Shown here: positions 1 through 9,115 of the stretch, piece after piece
Layout: the number at the start of each line of letters is the position of its first letter
Numbering within the stretch: position 1 is the stretch's first letter
Assembly (NCBI RefSeq): GCF_005886805.2
Contig: NZ_CP045429.1
Location: 3,690,501 to 3,754,500, forward strand
DNA length: 64,000 bases
Reading direction: 5' to 3'
DNA from: Pseudoalteromonas rubra
Lineage (GTDB): Bacteria > Pseudomonadota > Gammaproteobacteria > Enterobacterales > Alteromonadaceae
Translations under genes and position numbers: made by a program
The notes under the pieces: generated by a model
Told to the model about the DNA's origin: nothing
Seen by the model: only the letters and a program-made list of their open reading frames with translations
The model's database searches: none

Positions 1-1873
1 GCTGACGAATGTCGCTCAGGTAATTGGCCAGGGTCACAGTAAAGCGGGCTGCCAACGCACCGTCAATAACACGGTGGTCGTATGAACAGCTCAGCGGCAC
101 CATCAGGCGCGGCTCAAACTCTTTACCATTCCACTTCGGCTTCATCTCAGACTTAGACACCCCTAAGATAGCAACTTCTGGTGCATTCACGATTGGCGTA
201 AATGCCGTACCACCGATACCACCCAGGCTCGAGATAGTGAAGCAACCACCCTGCATGTCAGCCGCAGTCAGCTTACCTTCGCGGGCCTTCTTAGATACGT
301 CCATCAGCTCGCGAGACAGCTCGATGATGCCTTTCTTGTTGACGTCTTTGAAGACAGGCACAACCAGGCCATTTGGCGTATCTACCGCCACACCGATGTT
401 CACATACTTCTTCAGGATCAGGCTTTCACCATCTTCTGAAAGTGATGAGTTAAAGGTTGGGAACTCTTCCAACGCTTTCGCTGCGGCTTTCATCACGAAT
501 ACCAATGGGGTGATCTTCACGCCCATTTTCTTCTTCTCAGCCAGTACATTCTGTTCTTTACGGAATGCTTCCAGTGTGGTGATGTCAGCTTCATCGAACT
601 GAGTCACGTGCGGGATCTGAACCCAGTTACGGTGCAAGTTAGCGCCAGAGATCTTCTGGATGCGAGACAGTTTCTTCTCTTCGACTTCACCAAATTTACT
701 GAAGTCGACTTTTGGCCAAGGGATCAGACCCAGTTCACCACCACCTGAGTTACCGCCTTTGCTGATCTCGCCAGACTCAACCTTACGAACCAGTTCTTTC
801 ACATAGTTCTGAACGTCTTCTTTCAGAACACGGTTCTTACGACCTGTGCCTTTAACGCGTGCCAGGTTAACACCAAACTCGCGCGCCAGACGACGTACTA
901 CAGGCGATGCATGCGCATAATCATCATTGGCCACAAACTCGTCTTTCGCTGCACTTGGTGCAGGCGCTGCTGCAGGTGCCGCTTTTGCCGCAGGAGCCGG
1001 TGCTGCTGCAGGCGCTGATGCTGCCGGTGCTGGTGCCGTTGCCGAAACCGTTTCAAAAACAAAGATCAATGAACCGGTTGAGACTTTATCGCCAGCCGCC
1101 ACTTTGATTTCTTTGACTGTACCGGCAAATGGCGCTGGCACTTCCATTGAGGCTTTGTCGCCCTCTACGGTGATCAGCGACTGCTCTTCTTCAACGCTGT
1201 CGCCCACAGCAACCATGATTTCAGTGACTTCAACTTCATCGCCACCGATATCCGGTACCTGTACTTCCTGCAGTGAAGGTGTCGCTTCAACAGGAGCTGC
1301 CGCTGGTGCGGTTTCAGCTGCAACGGGGGCTGCTGCACCCGCTGTTTCAAATACAAAGACTAAACTGCCCGTTGCGACTTTGCCGCCAATTTCAACTTTG
1401 ATTTCTTTGACTGTGCCAGCAAATGGCGCTGGTACTTCCATTGACGCCTTGTCGCCTTCAACGGTGATCAAAGATTGCTCAGCTTCAACACTGTCGCCAA
1501 CCGCAACCAGGATTTCAGTGACTTCAACTTCGTCGCCACCAATGTCTGGCACGTGAACTTCTTTCACTTCAGCAGTTGCCGGTGCAGGCGCAGCAGCAGC
1601 CGGAGCTGCTACTGGTGCCGCTTCAGCAGCAGGCGCTTCGCCCGCTGCTTCAAAAACCATGATCAATGAGCCAGTCGATACTTTATCGCCTTCGCTGATT
1701 TTGATTTCTTTAACCGTACCCGCTTGCGCAGCAGGCACTTCCATTGACGCTTTGTCGCCTTCAACGGTGATCAACGACTGCTCTTCTTCTACCGTGTCGC
1801 CAACGCTGACCAAAATCTCGGTTACTTCAACTTCATCGGCGCCAATATCTGGTACATGAATTTCGATTGCCAT
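1..1873 (-). CDS. aceF: Dihydrolipoamide acetyltransferase, E2 of pyruvate dehydrogenase (3' end cut by window)
   Basis: E2 core of the cytoplasmic pyruvate dehydrogenase complex; it moves the acetyl group from the lipoyl arm to CoA. The 624 visible codons encode three near-identical N-terminal lipoyl domains (about residues 1-75, 103-178 and 206-281), each with the lipoylated lysine in EGDKASM. They are joined by Ala/Pro-rich linkers. A peripheral-subunit-binding domain follows near residues 325-360 ([15 protein letters not shown]), then the catalytic domain with the HxxxDG motif (SYDHRVIDG, His600 and Asp604). The visible end (LSDIRQ) matches the extreme C-terminus of gammaproteobacterial AceF, so probably only a few codons are missing. 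Start is the ATG 11 nt after the aceE stop, so the two genes form an operon. The three-lipoyl architecture is the E. coli type. Confidence 0.97.
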   Translation of the reverse strand, partial: MAIEIHVPDIGADEVEVTEILVSVGDTVEEEQSLITVEGDKASMEVPAAQAGTVKEIKISEGDKVSTGSLIMVFEAAGEAPAAEAAPVAAPAAAAPAPATAEVKEVHVPDIGGDEVEVTEILVAVGDSVEAEQSLITVEGDKASMEVPAPFAGTVKEIKVEIGGKVATGSLVFVFETAGAAAPVAAETAPAAAPVEATPSLQEVQVPDIGGDEVEVTEIMVAVGDSVEEEQSLITVEGDKASMEVPAPFAGTVKEIKVAAGDKVSTGSLIFVFETVSATAPAPAASAPAAAPAPAAKAAPAAAPAPSAAKDEFVANDDYAHASPVVRRLAREFGVNLARVKGTGRKNRVLKEDVQNYVKELVRKVESGEISKGGNSGGGELGLIPWPKVDFSKFGEVEEKKLSRIQKISGANLHRNWVQIPHVTQFDEADITTLEAFRKEQNVLAEKKKMGVKITPLVFVMKAAAKALEEFPTFNSSLSEDGESLILKKYVNIGVAVDTPNGLVVPVFKDVNKKGIIELSRELMDVSKKAREGKLTAADMQGGCFTISSLGGIGGTAFTPIVNAPEVAILGVSKSEMKPKWNGKEFEPRLMVPLSCSYDHRVIDGALAARFTVTLANYLSDIRQ

Positions 1874-1884
1874 CACTTAGCCTC

Positions 1885-4551
1885 TTATGCGTAAAGTGGG
1901 TTGGTTTTGGTTGTGTCGATATCAAATTTCTTGATAGCGTCTGTTACTACTGATTTCTCAACTTTGCCTTGCTTAACCAGCTCGCTTAGTGCAGCAACTA
2001 CGACATAGCCTGCATTCACTTCAAAGTGACGACGCAGGTTTTCACGGCTGTCTGAACGACCATAACCGTCAGTGCCCAGCACCTTGTATGACTCGCTTGG
2101 CATGAAAGCACGAACCTGATCGGCATAGCTCTTCATGTAGTCAGTGGCAGCAATTGCAGGCGCTTTGCTCAATACCGTTGTGATGTAAGGCACTTTTTGC
2201 TCTGCATCCGGGTTCAGCATGTTGAAACGCTCAGCGTCCTGACCGTCACGTGCCAGCTCGTTGAATGAAGTCACAGAGAATACGTCTGATGCAATGCCGT
2301 AATCGTCGCTCAGGATCTGCGCGGCTTTACGTACTTCATTCAGGATGGTACCTGAACCCATCAGCTGTACTTGGGCCTTATCGCCTGTATAGCTTTCGAG
2401 CTTGTAGATACCTTTACGGATACCGTCTTCTGCACCATCAGGCATCGCTGGCTGATGGTAGTTTTCGTTCATCAGTGTCAGGTAGTAGAAGATGTTTTCC
2501 TGCTCCGGGCCGTACATACGACGAATACCGTCTTGCAGAATAACCGCTACTTCAAACGCGAACGTTGGGTCGTAAGAAATACAGTTCGGGATCGTGCCCG
2601 CCTGAATGTGCGAGTGACCATCTTCGTGCTGCAACCCTTCACCGTTGAGCGTTGTACGACCTGCTGTTGCACCTAGCAAGAAGCCACGTGCCTGCTGGTC
2701 GCCCGCCATCCACGCCATGTCGCCAACACGTTGGAAACCGAACATAGAGTAGTAGATGTAGAACGGGATCATTGGCAGATCATTGGTGCTGTAAGACGTT
2801 GCCGCAGCCACCCATGAAGACATTGCACCCAGCTCGTTGATACCTTCTTGCAGTACCTGACCAGACGTCGCTTCTTTATAGTAAGAAACAATGTCGCGAT
2901 CCTGAGGCGTGTAGTTCTGACCGTGTGGGTTATAAATACCAATCTGACGGAACAGGCCTTCCATACCGAAAGTACGCGCTTCATCGGCAATGATAGGCAC
3001 GATGTTTTTACCTACGCCCTTGTCTTTCAGCAGGATGTTCAACGCACGCACATAGGCCATAGTGGTTGAGATATCACGCTTTTGCTCTTCAAGCAGCGGC
3101 TTGAACGCATCCAGCTCTGGCAGCGTTAGTGCTTCTGTGAAGTTAGGCAGACGCTGTGGCGTGTAACCATGCAGTGATTTACGACGGGCATGCAGGTATT
3201 CATACTCTGCAGAGCCTTCTTCCAGTGTCAGGTAAGGCAGGTCTTTGATTTTCTCGTCAGATACCAAATCTTCCAGGCCCAGACGTGAACGCAGGTGCTC
3301 AACGTGCGTCATGTCCATTTTCTTCACCTGGTGGGCGATGTTTTTACCTTCCGCCGCTTCACCCATGCCGTAACCTTTTACAGTCTTAGCCAGGATCACA
3401 GTCGGACGACCTTTGGTGTCTTGTGCCGCTTTAAACGCAGCAAACAGTTTAGAAGGCTCATGACCACCACGCTTAAGCGCAAAGATCTCTTCGTCTGTCA
3501 TGTCAGCAACCAGTGCAGCAGTCTCCGGGTAACGACCGAAGAAGTGCTCACGTACATACGCGCCATCTTTGGCTTTATACGTTTGGTAGTCGCCGTCGAT
3601 GGTTTCATTCATCAGCTGCAACAGTTTACCTGTGGTGTCTTTCGCCAGAAGCTTATCCCAGCCTGAACCCCACACGACTTTAATCACATTCCAGCCAGCA
3701 CCTTTGAACAGACCTTCCAGTTCCTGGATGATCTTACCATTACCCATTACCGGGCCATCCAAACGCTGGAGGTTACAGTTGATCAGATAACACAGGTTAT
3801 CCAGCTTCTCACGGGCCGCAAAAGAAATCGCACCACGAGATTCCGGCTCATCCATTTCACCGTCGCCCAGAAAAGCGTAAACACGCTGCTCGGCAGTGTC
3901 TTTCAGGCCACGACCGTCAAGGTATTTCAGGAAACGCGCCTGATAGATAGAAGCGATTGGACCCAGACCCATAGATACGGTCGGGAACTGCCAGAATTCA
4001 GGCATCAGTTTAGGGTGCGGGTAAGAAGACAGACCTTTACCGTCTACTTCCTGACGGAAGTTATCCAGCTGCTCTGCAGTCAGACGGCCTTCAACGAATG
4101 CACGGGCATAAATACCTGGTGAAATGTGACCCTGATAGTAAACCAGGTCGCCGCCGTCTTTTTCATTCGGTGCGCGGAAGAAATGGTTGAAACACATTTC
4201 ATAAAACGCTGCTGACGACTGGTACGACGCCATATGTCCGCCCAGCTCCAGATCTTTCTTGGAAGCGCGCAGTACGATCATGATCGCATTCCAGCGGATG
4301 ATTGAGCGAATACGACGCTCAAGATTCACATCCCCCGGATAGGCAGGTTCCTGATCTGCCGGGATAGTGTTGACATAGTTGGTCGTAATGCCCGTTGGCA
4401 TATCAACGCCATCCAGACGCGCCTGCTCAAGTACCTGCTCAAGCAGGTATTGTGCGCGCTCTACGCCTTCTTCTTTTACAACCGACTCAAGCGCCTGCAA
4501 CCACTCTTTGGTTTCTAGCGCGTCTACGTCAAATTTATTGACTTCAGACAT
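1885..4551 (-). CDS. aceE: Pyruvate dehydrogenase E1 component, homodimeric type
   Basis: Thiamine-diphosphate enzyme that decarboxylates pyruvate and acetylates the lipoyl arms of AceF. At 888 residues it has the usual length of the single-chain proteobacterial E1. The ThDP motif GDGEMDEPESRG, ending in an Asn-containing LINCNLQ about 27 residues later, is intact near residues 230-265. The N-terminal YVNTIPADQEPAYPGD segment, typical of AceE, is also present. It lies between pdhR (69 nt upstream) and aceF (11 nt downstream), all on the minus strand. A likely ribosome site AGGA precedes the ATG. Expression should follow PdhR and pyruvate through the upstream promoter. Nothing unusual is visible. 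Confidence 0.98.
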   Translation of the reverse strand: MSEVNKFDVDALETKEWLQALESVVKEEGVERAQYLLEQVLEQARLDGVDMPTGITTNYVNTIPADQEPAYPGDVNLERRIRSIIRWNAIMIVLRASKKDLELGGHMASYQSSAAFYEMCFNHFFRAPNEKDGGDLVYYQGHISPGIYARAFVEGRLTAEQLDNFRQEVDGKGLSSYPHPKLMPEFWQFPTVSMGLGPIASIYQARFLKYLDGRGLKDTAEQRVYAFLGDGEMDEPESRGAISFAAREKLDNLCYLINCNLQRLDGPVMGNGKIIQELEGLFKGAGWNVIKVVWGSGWDKLLAKDTTGKLLQLMNETIDGDYQTYKAKDGAYVREHFFGRYPETAALVADMTDEEIFALKRGGHEPSKLFAAFKAAQDTKGRPTVILAKTVKGYGMGEAAEGKNIAHQVKKMDMTHVEHLRSRLGLEDLVSDEKIKDLPYLTLEEGSAEYEYLHARRKSLHGYTPQRLPNFTEALTLPELDAFKPLLEEQKRDISTTMAYVRALNILLKDKGVGKNIVPIIADEARTFGMEGLFRQIGIYNPHGQNYTPQDRDIVSYYKEATSGQVLQEGINELGAMSSWVAAATSYSTNDLPMIPFYIYYSMFGFQRVGDMAWMAGDQQARGFLLGATAGRTTLNGEGLQHEDGHSHIQAGTIPNCISYDPTFAFEVAVILQDGIRRMYGPEQENIFYYLTLMNENYHQPAMPDGAEDGIRKGIYKLESYTGDKAQVQLMGSGTILNEVRKAAQILSDDYGIASDVFSVTSFNELARDGQDAERFNMLNPDAEQKVPYITTVLSKAPAIAATDYMKSYADQVRAFMPSESYKVLGTDGYGRSDSRENLRRHFEVNAGYVVVAALSELVKQGKVEKSVVTDAIKKFDIDTTKTNPLYA

Positions 4552-4620
4552 ATGGAGTGTTCCTTATGTTTAAAATACGAATTTATTCTATAGCGTTAGC
4601 TTACGGCTCTGTTTTATATA

Positions 4621-5370
4621 TTACTGCGCTTTGGTACGACGCAAGCTGCGCTCAATACGCGAGCGCTCTCGTCCAGCTTCCAGCAACGCCTCCTCAATAA
4701 AGGCTAAGTGTGCGTTACTGGCCAGTCGTGCCTGCTCAGGCTTGCCTTCGATCACCGCGTTTTTTAACACTTCTCGATGGTGAGCAAGCTGTTCACTGGC
4801 ATCCGGCTTTTGCACCAGCACCGTTAAGTTCTGCAATACATTTTGTTCCAGTAAAGACTGCATACCCCGCATCAGGTGCAGCAACACCACGTTATGTGAT
4901 GCTTCTGCTACGGTAAAATGGAAAGTGTTGATGGCTCTGGCTTTTTGCACCAGGTCATCACCAACACTGGCAATGTCATCAAAGCTCTGTTCCACTTTAT
5001 CGAGATCGGTTTGCGTACCACGCATGGCTGCATAATAAGCTGCGATGCCCTCCAGGGCATGACGAAACTCCAGCAAATCAAACTGTGACTCGGGGTGTTT
5101 ACTGATCAACTCAAATAAGGGATCAGTCAGACCTTCCTCAAGCTGATTTTTCACATAAGTGCCGCCACCCTGACGTCGGGTAACCAGCCCTTTAGCTTCA
5201 AGCTTTTGAATTGCCTCACGCAATGAAGGTCGCGACACTTCAAATTGCTTGGCCAGCTCACGCTCCGGCGGCAGCTTTTCACCTGGCATCAATGACCCTT
5301 CGAGGATCATGTTTTCCAGTTGTTCCAGAATCACATCTGATAGTTTCGCTGCTTTTATCTTTAAAGACAT
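4621..5370 (-). CDS. pdhR: Pyruvate-responsive GntR/FadR-family repressor PdhR
   Basis: Transcriptional repressor of the pyruvate dehydrogenase operon that leaves DNA when pyruvate binds (known for E. coli PdhR). The 249-residue protein has an N-terminal winged helix-turn-helix at about residues 8-75, with the GntR signature LPPERELAKQFEVSRPSLRE, then TRRQGGGTYV in the wing. An all-helical FadR-type effector domain (FCD) follows from about residue 80 to 235. It is the first gene of pdhR-aceE-aceF. A near-perfect PdhR operator lies about 130-150 nt upstream of its start codon, so the gene is autoregulated as in enterobacteria. Start ATG chosen because it places the HTH at the expected distance from the N-terminus. 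Confidence 0.96.
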   Translation of the reverse strand: MSLKIKAAKLSDVILEQLENMILEGSLMPGEKLPPERELAKQFEVSRPSLREAIQKLEAKGLVTRRQGGGTYVKNQLEEGLTDPLFELISKHPESQFDLLEFRHALEGIAAYYAAMRGTQTDLDKVEQSFDDIASVGDDLVQKARAINTFHFTVAEASHNVVLLHLMRGMQSLLEQNVLQNLTVLVQKPDASEQLAHHREVLKNAVIEGKPEQARLASNAHLAFIEEALLEAGRERSRIERSLRRTKAQ

Positions 5371-5501
5371 TGATTAAACGCCGAGTTTATTGGTGAACCC
5401 CCAAGCCAGCTGTACATGCACTGCCTGTCAAAACACAGGCAAGGCGCTGATCCAGCTCACTCTTTACTTAAACAGATCCGGTAAGCCCAACCCTAAAGGT
5501 A

Positions 5502-5519
5502 AATTGGTCATACCAAATT
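5502..5519 (-). promoter_or_regulatory. PdhR operator
   Basis: The minus strand reads AATTTGGTATGACCAATT, which contains the E. coli PdhR consensus ATTGGTnnnACCAAT with one flanking A/T change. It sits just downstream of a putative -10 box (5530-5535), the position expected for a repressor that blocks initiation. Seen directly in the sequence; assignment rests on the known consensus. Confidence 0.88.
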
Positions 5520-5529
5520 TGTGCACTAC

Positions 5530-5556
5530 GTTATCAAAATCAAGCGCAACTGTCAA
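5530..5556 (-). promoter_or_regulatory. Putative sigma-70 promoter of pdhR-aceEF
   Basis: On the minus strand a perfect -35 TTGACA (plus 5551-5556) is followed 15 nt later by GATAAC (plus 5530-5535, four of six matches to TATAAT). The spacer is short and the -10 weak, so the exact -10 is uncertain, but the location directly upstream of the PdhR operator supports the call. Confidence 0.55.
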
Positions 5557-5848
5557 AATTCGGCGCTTTGCGGCTAAAAGTAATACAGAAAAGCCCGCGC
5601 AAAGTGACTAAACTTTATACAAGTTAAATGATTTAAAAAAGGAAAATAAAATGGTCAGACCAGATAGAAAAACCAACTATAGGGTTACGTCATACTTGTC
5701 CAGGGGACACATCTGTGAGGCTGTGAAAATAGCAGTATGGTTATTAGGCTGCGAGTTGGGCCCGCATGGAGAAGACGTAAAATTTCAAAGCTTAAGGAGG
5801 GCAACGCACTGGCAACCGGAGATATTAGGCAGCCAGTGCATTATTTAG
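5557..5848. other. Intergenic region with one doubtful ORF
   Basis: Stretch between the pdhR promoter and the convergent small exported-protein gene. The only candidate gene is a 65-codon ORF on the plus strand (5651-5848). It has a good AAGGA ribosome site 8 nt upstream of ATG but no recognisable domain, no signal peptide and no family resemblance that I can see. It stops one base before the end of the opposite-strand gene and runs through the hairpin at 5806-5839, which argues against its being a real coding region. I see no RNA gene here. Confidence 0.4.
5806..5839. repeat. Hairpin downstream of small exported-protein gene
   Basis: GCACTGGC at 5806-5813 pairs with GCCAGTGC at 5832-5839 across an 18-nt loop. 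It lies about 10 nt after the stop of the minus-strand gene 5849-6157. There is no T-tract on either strand, so it may only be a weak terminator or mRNA 3' structure. Confidence 0.4.
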
Positions 5849-6157
5849 TTAGGCACTAACGCTCAGAATGGACACTCTGGGATAACCGGACGTACTTGGG
5901 TAATAACGGATCCATGTTTTTTTCCCAGACAGGGCGGCAGCCAAAGCAATGGCAACCCATGCGTCGGTCTTCGCATCGCCCACTTTACCCAGTTCAAGCC
6001 AGTTATCATGAGATTCAATACGGATCAAAGCCAAACCGCCTGAGTTAACATACACTTTGGTCACTTTGGGGTAGGTATCTACGTAGCTATTTGCCTGTGC
6101 TTTAAAACCAGCCACAGATAAGATGAGAAGTGCGAGTACTAAAACTATATTTTTCAT
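5849..6157 (-). CDS. Small exported protein of unknown function (paralogue A)
   Basis: 102-residue protein with a Sec signal peptide (MKNIVLVLALLILSVAG, probable cleavage after QANS or AQA near residue 22), so periplasmic or secreted. The mature part has a VTKVYVN strand, a WVAIALAAALSGKK segment (about residues 67-80) and a C-terminal YPRVSILSV. The divergent gene 6399-6722 has the same three blocks in the same order, so the two look like diverged duplicates. Their ribosome-site/start regions (AACAAGGAAAT...ATGAAAAA) are also almost the same. I do not recognise a named family. The I..IYVN / LAA..GKK / PR..SI pattern is loosely like the OB-fold B subunits of SubB/PltB toxins, but that is only a guess. 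Confidence 0.75.
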   Translation of the reverse strand: MKNIVLVLALLILSVAGFKAQANSYVDTYPKVTKVYVNSGGLALIRIESHDNWLELGKVGDAKTDAWVAIALAAALSGKKTWIRYYPSTSGYPRVSILSVSA

Positions 6158-6398
6158 TATTAGATTTCCTTGTTTGTTATTATTTGCACCGCGTTATTAT
6201 GTGCACCGCGCACTATACTTATCCGTGCCTATTAGATCAACAAAAAACACAAAAAACAAAATCAAATTGCTTAAATATCAAAAAGTTGCCATTACTAGGT
6301 GGCATAAAGCACCACCTCCAATAACAGGCACAAAGCAATACACGTTTACTTCTGTGTATGTTAAAGTCCGTCCCGAAGCTAATAACAAAGGAAATACA

Positions 6399-6722
6399 AT
6401 GAAAAAGCTCATAACAGCAGCATGTACGCTACTTCTTTCTGGTCAGGTGTATGCTGGTGCGCAAACCAGCCTTGGCCAGATTCAAACAATCTATGTGAAT
6501 AACAGCTGGACTATGGTTCACGGCAGCAGCATCACTGGCAACCCGGACGGCTGCTCAAACCCAGAGTACTATGCAATCGTTCCTTCTCACCCTAACTACA
6601 ATGCGATGCATGCCACCTTGCTGGCTGCCAAATTTGCGGGAAAGAAGGTTCGTTTTTGGGTTAGCGGTTGTTCAGGTCAAAATAACAGACACCCAAGAAT
6701 TCACAGCATCTGGGTATATTAA
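6399..6722 (+). CDS. Small exported protein of unknown function (paralogue B)
   Basis: 107 residues, starting at the ATG preceded by AAAGGA; a longer upstream reading frame exists but would bury the signal peptide. Signal peptide MKKLITAACTLLLSGQVYAG, cleavage likely after VYA. The mature protein contains IQTIYVN, ATLLAAKFAGKK and HPRIHSIWV, matching the blocks of paralogue A on the other strand. It also has two cysteines (in DGCSNP and SGCSGQ) that could form a disulfide in the periplasm. No catalytic motif is visible. The 241-nt gap between the two divergent genes should carry both promoters. Function unknown; confident only that it is an exported small protein. Confidence 0.75.
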   Translation: MKKLITAACTLLLSGQVYAGAQTSLGQIQTIYVNNSWTMVHGSSITGNPDGCSNPEYYAIVPSHPNYNAMHATLLAAKFAGKKVRFWVSGCSGQNNRHPRIHSIWVY

Positions 6723-6730
6723 AACCAAGC

Positions 6731-6755
6731 TGATGGGGTTTTTTACGCCCCATCA
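6731..6755. terminator. Hairpin between convergent genes
   Basis: TGATGGGG (6731-6738) pairs with CCCCATCA (6748-6755) around a T-rich 9-nt loop, directly after the stop of the plus-strand small protein and overlapping the last codons of the minus-strand acetyltransferase. No strong T-tract follows on the plus strand; on the minus strand GGTTTT lies shortly after. Possible bidirectional terminator. Confidence 0.45.
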
Positions 6756-7207
6756 CTGTCGCCCAGATTGATATAGAGTCTCAGCGCGTCCTTATGTTGA
6801 ATGCCGTCTTCAATGATAGGCTCGGCGTAATGACACACAAAATGATCCTTAACCACACTGCCTACTCTAAACCCCAAACGCTGATAGTAGGTTAACTGAT
6901 AACCAAACGTCCCCGTGCTCAGCTCTGCCCGAATGACCTGTTTCTCAACTAGCTCTGCCAGCACATATTTCAGCAGTTCAGTGCCAATCCCCAGCTGTTG
7001 GAAAGCAGGAAGTACAGACACATTAAAAATCTCAACACACGACGCGTTTTTTGGCCCAACCACACAGGCAGCAACAATCTGTCTTTGTGCTTTGACAACA
7101 TAGCACCAGGCATCCTGCATATACTGACGAATGTTATGCTCCGAAGGATCCGCCTCGAGTAACAAAGCCAGGGGGACTTGTGAAGCAGTGATTTCTGTAC
7201 AGAACAA
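6743..7207 (-). CDS. GNAT-family N-acetyltransferase
   Basis: 154-residue single-domain protein of the Gcn5-related acetyltransferase superfamily, using acetyl-CoA. Visible signatures: beta4 EIFNVSVLPAFQQLGIGTELLKYVL, with the acyl-CoA pyrophosphate loop Q-x-x-G-I-G at about residues 70-76, and the later YQLTYYQRLGFRVG stretch typical of motif B (about 105-118). The substrate cannot be told from sequence; such orphan GNATs acetylate small amines, antibiotics or protein N-termini. It is convergent with paralogue B and divergent from the S33 peptidase, so it is probably transcribed alone. Confidence 0.85.
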   Translation of the reverse strand: MFCTEITASQVPLALLLEADPSEHNIRQYMQDAWCYVVKAQRQIVAACVVGPKNASCVEIFNVSVLPAFQQLGIGTELLKYVLAELVEKQVIRAELSTGTFGYQLTYYQRLGFRVGSVVKDHFVCHYAEPIIEDGIQHKDALRLYINLGDSDGA

Positions 7208-7412
7208 TTTAACTTCCTTATTTTATGAGCCAGTAAATGCTACTCCTTTGTAACCCTATTAAACAGCGGATGCAATTGTGACGATGGCGTTCAGTATATT
7301 TACTTAACATATCAACATGAACCTTTTTCAGGTAAAAACGATACACAACAAAGTAGAGATGCGCTAATGTGAATCTTCACACAAAAAGTTAACAACAAGG
7401 TAAAGGAATAGC

Positions 7413-9062
7413 ATGAAAACCTCATTTGTCGCACTCACCATGCTCACCCTGGCCAGTACCAGTCAGGGCGCTGAGCTGACCCAATCTGACTTTAACCGCT
7501 ATCTGGATTTTAACTGGGGCGAATGCCCGGCGCAGTTTCAATCCGCAGATGGCAAAAACACCTGTACGCTGGCCGACATGCCTCTCAACTGGCAGGCACC
7601 CGACGGCAAAAACATCTCCGTGCTGGTCTCAAAATACCCTGCAAAATCGGCAAACAGTAAAGGACACATTTGGCTGTTACAGGGAGGTCCTGGTGGATCA
7701 GGGAGCTTTTTTGTGCAGCAGTTAAACACCACCTTGGCGCCTTTTACCGAACACTATGATTTATTCGTACTGGAACATCGCGGTGTTGGCTGGTCGACTC
7801 ACCTGGCCTGCAGTAACCCGGTTGTCAGCGATTATGCTCAGTATGCCAAAACTTGTTTTGATGATCTCCATCAGCAATGGGGCGATGACCTGTTTGAGTT
7901 TAATACCACAGCAGCGGCGCGAGATCTGGAGTATGTGATCGGCAAAAGTAAAGTGCGAGACTGGCAACCCAGCTATGTGTATGGTGTCTCTTATGGCACG
8001 CTGTGGGCACAAAGATTCAGTCAAATTGCCCCAACCGGTGCTCAGGCCATTATTCTCGACTCCGTGCTGCCACCTGCCGAATTTGGTAGTGACCTTTGGG
8101 ATGAAAACTTTAACGCGACACTGGACGATTTGTTAGCCTACTGCCAGCTTGATACAAGGTGCCAGTCGCGATTAAATTTCAGCTCACTGCAGCAGCTCAA
8201 AGCGCGTCTTGATGACATTTTTACCGCCCAGAGTTGCGCGGGACTGGATTTTGACCGCCAGGCACTGCAAATGCTTTCGATCCTCGGCTTGTCACGCTCG
8301 GTAGAACAAATACTCATACCCACACTACATCGTCTAAATCGTTGCAACAGCAACGACGTAATAGCACTGAATAACCTGCATAATTTTGTCTTTAAAGGCC
8401 TGGGCAGGCAGATCATGCAACTCCCGGCAAAAGACCCGTTCGGGTTTTCACAGGTGGTCTCAAAGCTCATTACACACAACGAAATTAATCATGTGCAACG
8501 CGATTTGCATAGCAAGCAAGCTTATTGCCAGGACGCCATTGCCTGCTACCCGGATTTTATGAACTACCGGATTCACCTGGACAAGCAGGTTTGGGGTAAT
8601 CGTTACACTGACCCCTACGTGTATCAACCCATGCACCATTACATGCCAACACTCGCGCTCAATGGCGATTTAGACCCGCAAACGCCACATACCTATATAT
8701 CACTGATCCAAGACGCCTTTACTAACATTAATCAGCGTTATGTTGAGCTTCCACAAACCCATCATGGGGTACTTTTTGTCAGCCACACCCATGACGCCAG
8801 TACCAGCACCTGTGGCGCAGAGATCATGAAAAATTTTATTGAAGATATCTGGAGCCAACCGGATACCGGCTGTATCGCGCATTTGCAGGGCCTCAACTTT
8901 ACCGCTTCCGCGATGGCAAGCCATGTACTGTTCGGTACTCCAGATGCCTTTGATGGCCAGCCTGAGATCATGTCAGAGGTCGACATTATGCAGTTAAAGC
9001 AATCTGATCCAGCCGCATTTGTGCAGGCCTACGCCACCTTTATGCCGCTAATAGATTTCTGA
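7413..9062 (+). CDS. Exported S33-family aminopeptidase (alpha/beta hydrolase)
   Basis: 549 residues with an N-terminal signal peptide (MKTSFVALTMLTLASTSQG), so exported to the periplasm or medium. The alpha/beta-hydrolase fold resembles the tripeptidyl/prolyl aminopeptidase group of family S33. It has the oxyanion-hole motif GGPGGSG near residue 91, nucleophile elbow GVSYGT with Ser193, acid Asp421 in NGDLDPQTP and His450/451 in QTHHGV. Cysteines scattered through the cap (CQLDTRCQS, CQDAIACYP, CGAE, GCIAH) suggest disulfides in the exported protein. It likely trims peptides for nutrition or turns over a peptide product. An AAGG ribosome site precedes the ATG. Downstream lies a hairpin shared with the convergent endopeptidase gene. 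Confidence 0.88.
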   Translation: MKTSFVALTMLTLASTSQGAELTQSDFNRYLDFNWGECPAQFQSADGKNTCTLADMPLNWQAPDGKNISVLVSKYPAKSANSKGHIWLLQGGPGGSGSFFVQQLNTTLAPFTEHYDLFVLEHRGVGWSTHLACSNPVVSDYAQYAKTCFDDLHQQWGDDLFEFNTTAAARDLEYVIGKSKVRDWQPSYVYGVSYGTLWAQRFSQIAPTGAQAIILDSVLPPAEFGSDLWDENFNATLDDLLAYCQLDTRCQSRLNFSSLQQLKARLDDIFTAQSCAGLDFDRQALQMLSILGLSRSVEQILIPTLHRLNRCNSNDVIALNNLHNFVFKGLGRQIMQLPAKDPFGFSQVVSKLITHNEINHVQRDLHSKQAYCQDAIACYPDFMNYRIHLDKQVWGNRYTDPYVYQPMHHYMPTLALNGDLDPQTPHTYISLIQDAFTNINQRYVELPQTHHGVLFVSHTHDASTSTCGAEIMKNFIEDIWSQPDTGCIAHLQGLNFTASAMASHVLFGTPDAFDGQPEIMSEVDIMQLKQSDPAAFVQAYATFMPLIDF

Positions 9063-9090
9063 TTAAATTTATTTGCGATTAACACCATGA

Positions 9091-9115
9091 CTGAAACCGC
9101 ATTATCCGGTTTCAG
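9091..9115. terminator. Bidirectional terminator-like hairpin
   Basis: CTGAAACCG (9091-9099) pairs perfectly with CGGTTTCAG (9107-9115), loop 7 nt; a further CATG/CATG pairing flanks it after one mismatch. It lies between the convergent S33 peptidase and the endopeptidase-like gene and includes the last codons of the latter. A long T-tract is lacking on both sides. Confidence 0.55.

Noticed and set aside
927..1556. 209-codon Ala/Ser/Thr-rich ORF on the plus strand
   Set aside because: It is antisense to the repeated lipoyl domains and Ala/Pro linkers of aceF; its composition follows from that reading frame.
1080..1872. Three long direct repeats that could suggest a mobile or recently duplicated segment
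   Set aside because: They are the three lipoyl domains of AceF, normal for gammaproteobacteria.
5806..5854. Hairpin followed by GTTAGGC, suggesting an integron attC site
   Set aside because: No matching GCCTAAC on the other arm, the stem is only 8 bp, and no integrase or cassette array is seen.
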